64,000 nucleotides of DNA, from contig JAUMZP010000001.1 in NCBI GenBank assembly GCA_030528025.1, forward strand, positions 124,001 to 188,000, in the 5' to 3' direction. Both the position numbers and the translations under genes were made by a program. A model generated the notes under the pieces. It ran no database searches, was not told the origin of the DNA, and saw only the letters and a list, made by a program, of their open reading frames with translations. The stretch is from Candidatus Saccharimonadota bacterium (lineage in GTDB: Bacteria > Patescibacteriota > Saccharimonadia > Saccharimonadales > Saccharimonadaceae). The first letter of the stretch is position 1, and each line of letters begins with the position of its first letter. This document shows positions 62,041 through 64,000 of the stretch, one piece after another.

Positions 62041-64000
62041 TGAGCGTTAGTTGGTTATTACTAAAAAAATCGGGCCGGCAATCAATGATGCGCCTGGGCC
62101 TCACGGCAGCAGCTATCTCGCTTGGCATCGTTATGCTGTGCTATATGGCCGCTGGGCTTAATGGGTTGGTGGGCCGTCAAAACCGGGCGATTATCTCAAG
62201 TACTATCTCTGCAGCCAGGGATACACCCCAAAAGCCACAAGCAACCGACCAAGAGCCACTCAAAGCTGGTGGCGTCGAACGGGGCAACAAAGATGAATGG
62301 CGAGGCAAGACGATTAGCATCATCTCGCTGCAGGGCACTGAGAAGTCCGCTAAATTTGCCAAGATAGACACACCAAAGGCAGGTGAATACTACCTCTCCA
62401 AGGGCTTAGCAGCGGCGATCGCCCAACACCCAGAGGACAAGATTCTCGAGCGTTTTGGCAACCTCACCACCAACCTCGGCACACTACCAGACGAGTACTC
62501 TGCTAGCCCCGATGACCTCTTCTTAGTCAAGGGTGTGAGTGCGGAGGAGGTTGAGAAGAGCAACCAATATGCTAAGAAAAATGGGCAGCCCAACTCCTAC
62601 GCAGACGTCTACATTACCGATGTCAATGGTAAAGCGCAGAGTGTTGCCTTCGACCCATTCTCGCTGATGATGCTGGTCGTGGGTGGATCGATCTTGCTCT
62701 TCCCAATCGTCACCTTCGTTGCTGTTGCTACACAGCTGGGTGGGGCACAGCGCGAGAAGCGCTACGCCGCCCTGCGCCTTGTGGGTGCGACCAAGGGGCA
62801 AGTGGCCCGTGTGCTGCTACTCGAGTCGCTGTTTGCCTCGTTGGCTGGTGTGGTGCTAGGCCTCGTTATCTTTACGCTTACACAGAGCTCGCTTTATGGC
62901 TTCTCCTATGGCGACATGCGTTTCTGGCCAGCTGATCTTGCGCTGCAGTGGTATCAATATATTATCATCGTTGGTGTGACTCTCGGCCTGACGACGTACG
63001 TCAACTGGCGCCGGATGCGCAAGGCACAACTCTCACCACTGGGCGTCTCGCGCTCAGCCGAAAAGGCAAAGAAGCTGCGGGTGTGGCGCGTCATCCCCCT
63101 GGCATTCGGCCTCAGTATCTTTGGCTGGATGGCGTCGAAGCCTGGGCACGACTGGATAACTGAGCGAGCAAGTGAGAGCTCTATACCGACCCTCATTCTC
63201 TTCGCAGCTTTCCTCAGTGTGATGTTTGGTCTGGTGCTGGCTGGTGGCTGGCTAACGAATAAAATCGCTCGCATCGTGGCACGCTATGCACGCAGTGGCT
63301 CGGCCTTGATCGCGGGCAAGCGAATTGCCGTCCATTCACAGACTGTCTTCCGCAGTGTGAGTGGGGTAGTGCTGGCCCTCTTTGCGGGGAGCTTCTATCT
63401 CTCGGCGGTGAGTGGTATTGATGCCCTCAACGCTTCATCGGTGGCCGATAACGGCTATTCACAGCTGCGCAGCAATGCCGTAGCGATCACCTCGCAAGAT
63501 CATGTCTTGCAGCCGGATACACAAAAAATCCTGAGCGAGCAGTCATACATCACTAATGTCGCACCAATGTATCCTATTGCTGGCGACAATGGCCGCACCA
63601 AAGCTCGTGCCATCCGTTGTAGCGACTTGGCCATCTACACCGAGCACAGTTGCCCCAGCGGTGCACAGGGTGATCACTATGCTTTGCTCAACTTCAACGG
63701 TGCTGTCGTCAAGACCGTCTCGCTCGCCGAGCAGCCAGTCAACACCAATGGCCCTAAGGATTATCTCCTCACCGTTGCTCACAGCAATGACGTGGAGAAG
63801 GTGCGTGCCCTCACATATGCCCGCCAGACCCCGCAAGACTTCCTCTACATCCGCAGTGGGGACTTCGAGAAGCATCCACAGATCAACCCGATCATCAAGA
63901 ACTTCGCCGAGATGGCCTACGCTGGTATGGGTGTGACACTCTTCGTCGCAGTGGCAAGCTTGATTGTCTCGACGATCGGTGGATTGTTTGAGCGCCGTCG
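62041..64000 (+). CDS. ABC transporter permease, FtsX/MacB-like (partial)
   Basis: The frame is open from the ATG at 62041 to the window end (653 codons so far), so the gene continues. N-terminal helix (LGLTAAAISLGIVMLCYMAA), then an extracytoplasmic domain of ~170 residues. Three helices with FtsX-type features follow (FSLMMLVVGGSILLFPIVTF, then AQREKRYAALRLVGATKGQV), then a second copy of this arrangement from about residue 425 (IAGKRIAVHSQTVFRSVSGV). It should transport or extrude a substrate using the MacB-type ATPase. PadR control suggests an antimicrobial or stress-related export role. Confidence 0.9.

Noticed and set aside
1-64000. CRISPR array, insertion sequence, prophage or rRNA operon
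   Set aside because: I looked for regularly spaced repeats, transposase or integrase motifs and rRNA signatures and saw none.

Overview
The window reads as chromosome of a Candidatus Saccharibacteria (TM7, Patescibacteria/CPR) cell. No 16S rRNA lies in the window, so this rests on several features together: an array of six paralogous T4SS-pilin-like proteins opposite a very large VirB6-like protein, a DnaG primase with no zinc-finger cysteines, a class Ic ribonucleotide reductase, a SemiSWEET sugar carrier, WhiB-like Fe-S proteins (typical of Actinobacteria, the usual hosts of Saccharibacteria), UGA used as a normal stop, and no lipid or amino-acid biosynthesis genes. Genes are densely packed, many stop and start codons overlap, and the composition is uniform. 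I see no insertion sequence, prophage or CRISPR array.

Layout. 1-5 kb: end of a leucine-rich-repeat gene, SemiSWEET, a frameshifted gene remnant, tRNA-Arg(GCG), two unknown proteins, tRNA-Ser(TGA), ComFC and Hsp20. 5.6-11.6 kb: pilin array (minus strand) divergent from the VirB6-like protein (plus strand), probably the cell-surface secretion/pilus machine. 11.6-18.3 kb: unknown membrane protein, ABC-2 exporter pair, fused membrane/spermidine-synthase-like protein, phosphoglucose/phosphomannose isomerase and a large unknown. 18.4-23.5 kb: possible structured small RNA, then ribonucleotide reductase genes nrdA and nrdB, with small proteins between and after them. 23.5-30.7 kb: CTP synthase, ArgS, a cysteine-protease-fold-like protein, MscL, oligoribonuclease, CorA, MmcQ/YjbR. 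30.9-36.5 kb: Pro/Gln-rich membrane proteins, dnaG-rpoD and a P-loop kinase. 36.5-48 kb: two WhiB-like genes, a GH16 glycanase, DNA polymerase I, unknowns, HAD, MutM and HolA. 48-59 kb: S20, DHH-like protein, TruB, epimerase, S15, unknowns, spherulin-4-like glycan hydrolase, PNPase. 59-64 kb: Pro/Gln-rich surface protein and an autoregulated-looking PadR/MacB-type ABC operon running off the end.

The strongest candidate for something undescribed is in the nucleotide-reduction locus. NrdA keeps its three active-site cysteines and the YY radical pair but has no C-terminal redox cysteine pair. A separate 79-aa protein 2 kb downstream ends in MCEGCQ, exactly the kind of tail that NrdA lacks. Both genes carry related CGCTA..TAGCG palindromes at their promoters. 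This suggests a RNR whose thiol-shuttling tail is supplied in trans. Other notable points: a double-domain WhiB protein next to a second WhiB protein, an exact leaderless promoter architecture (-10 element, 6 nt, ATG) at 13 genes, two surface-anchored glycan hydrolases with the same anchor design, and two genes broken at poly-G runs.
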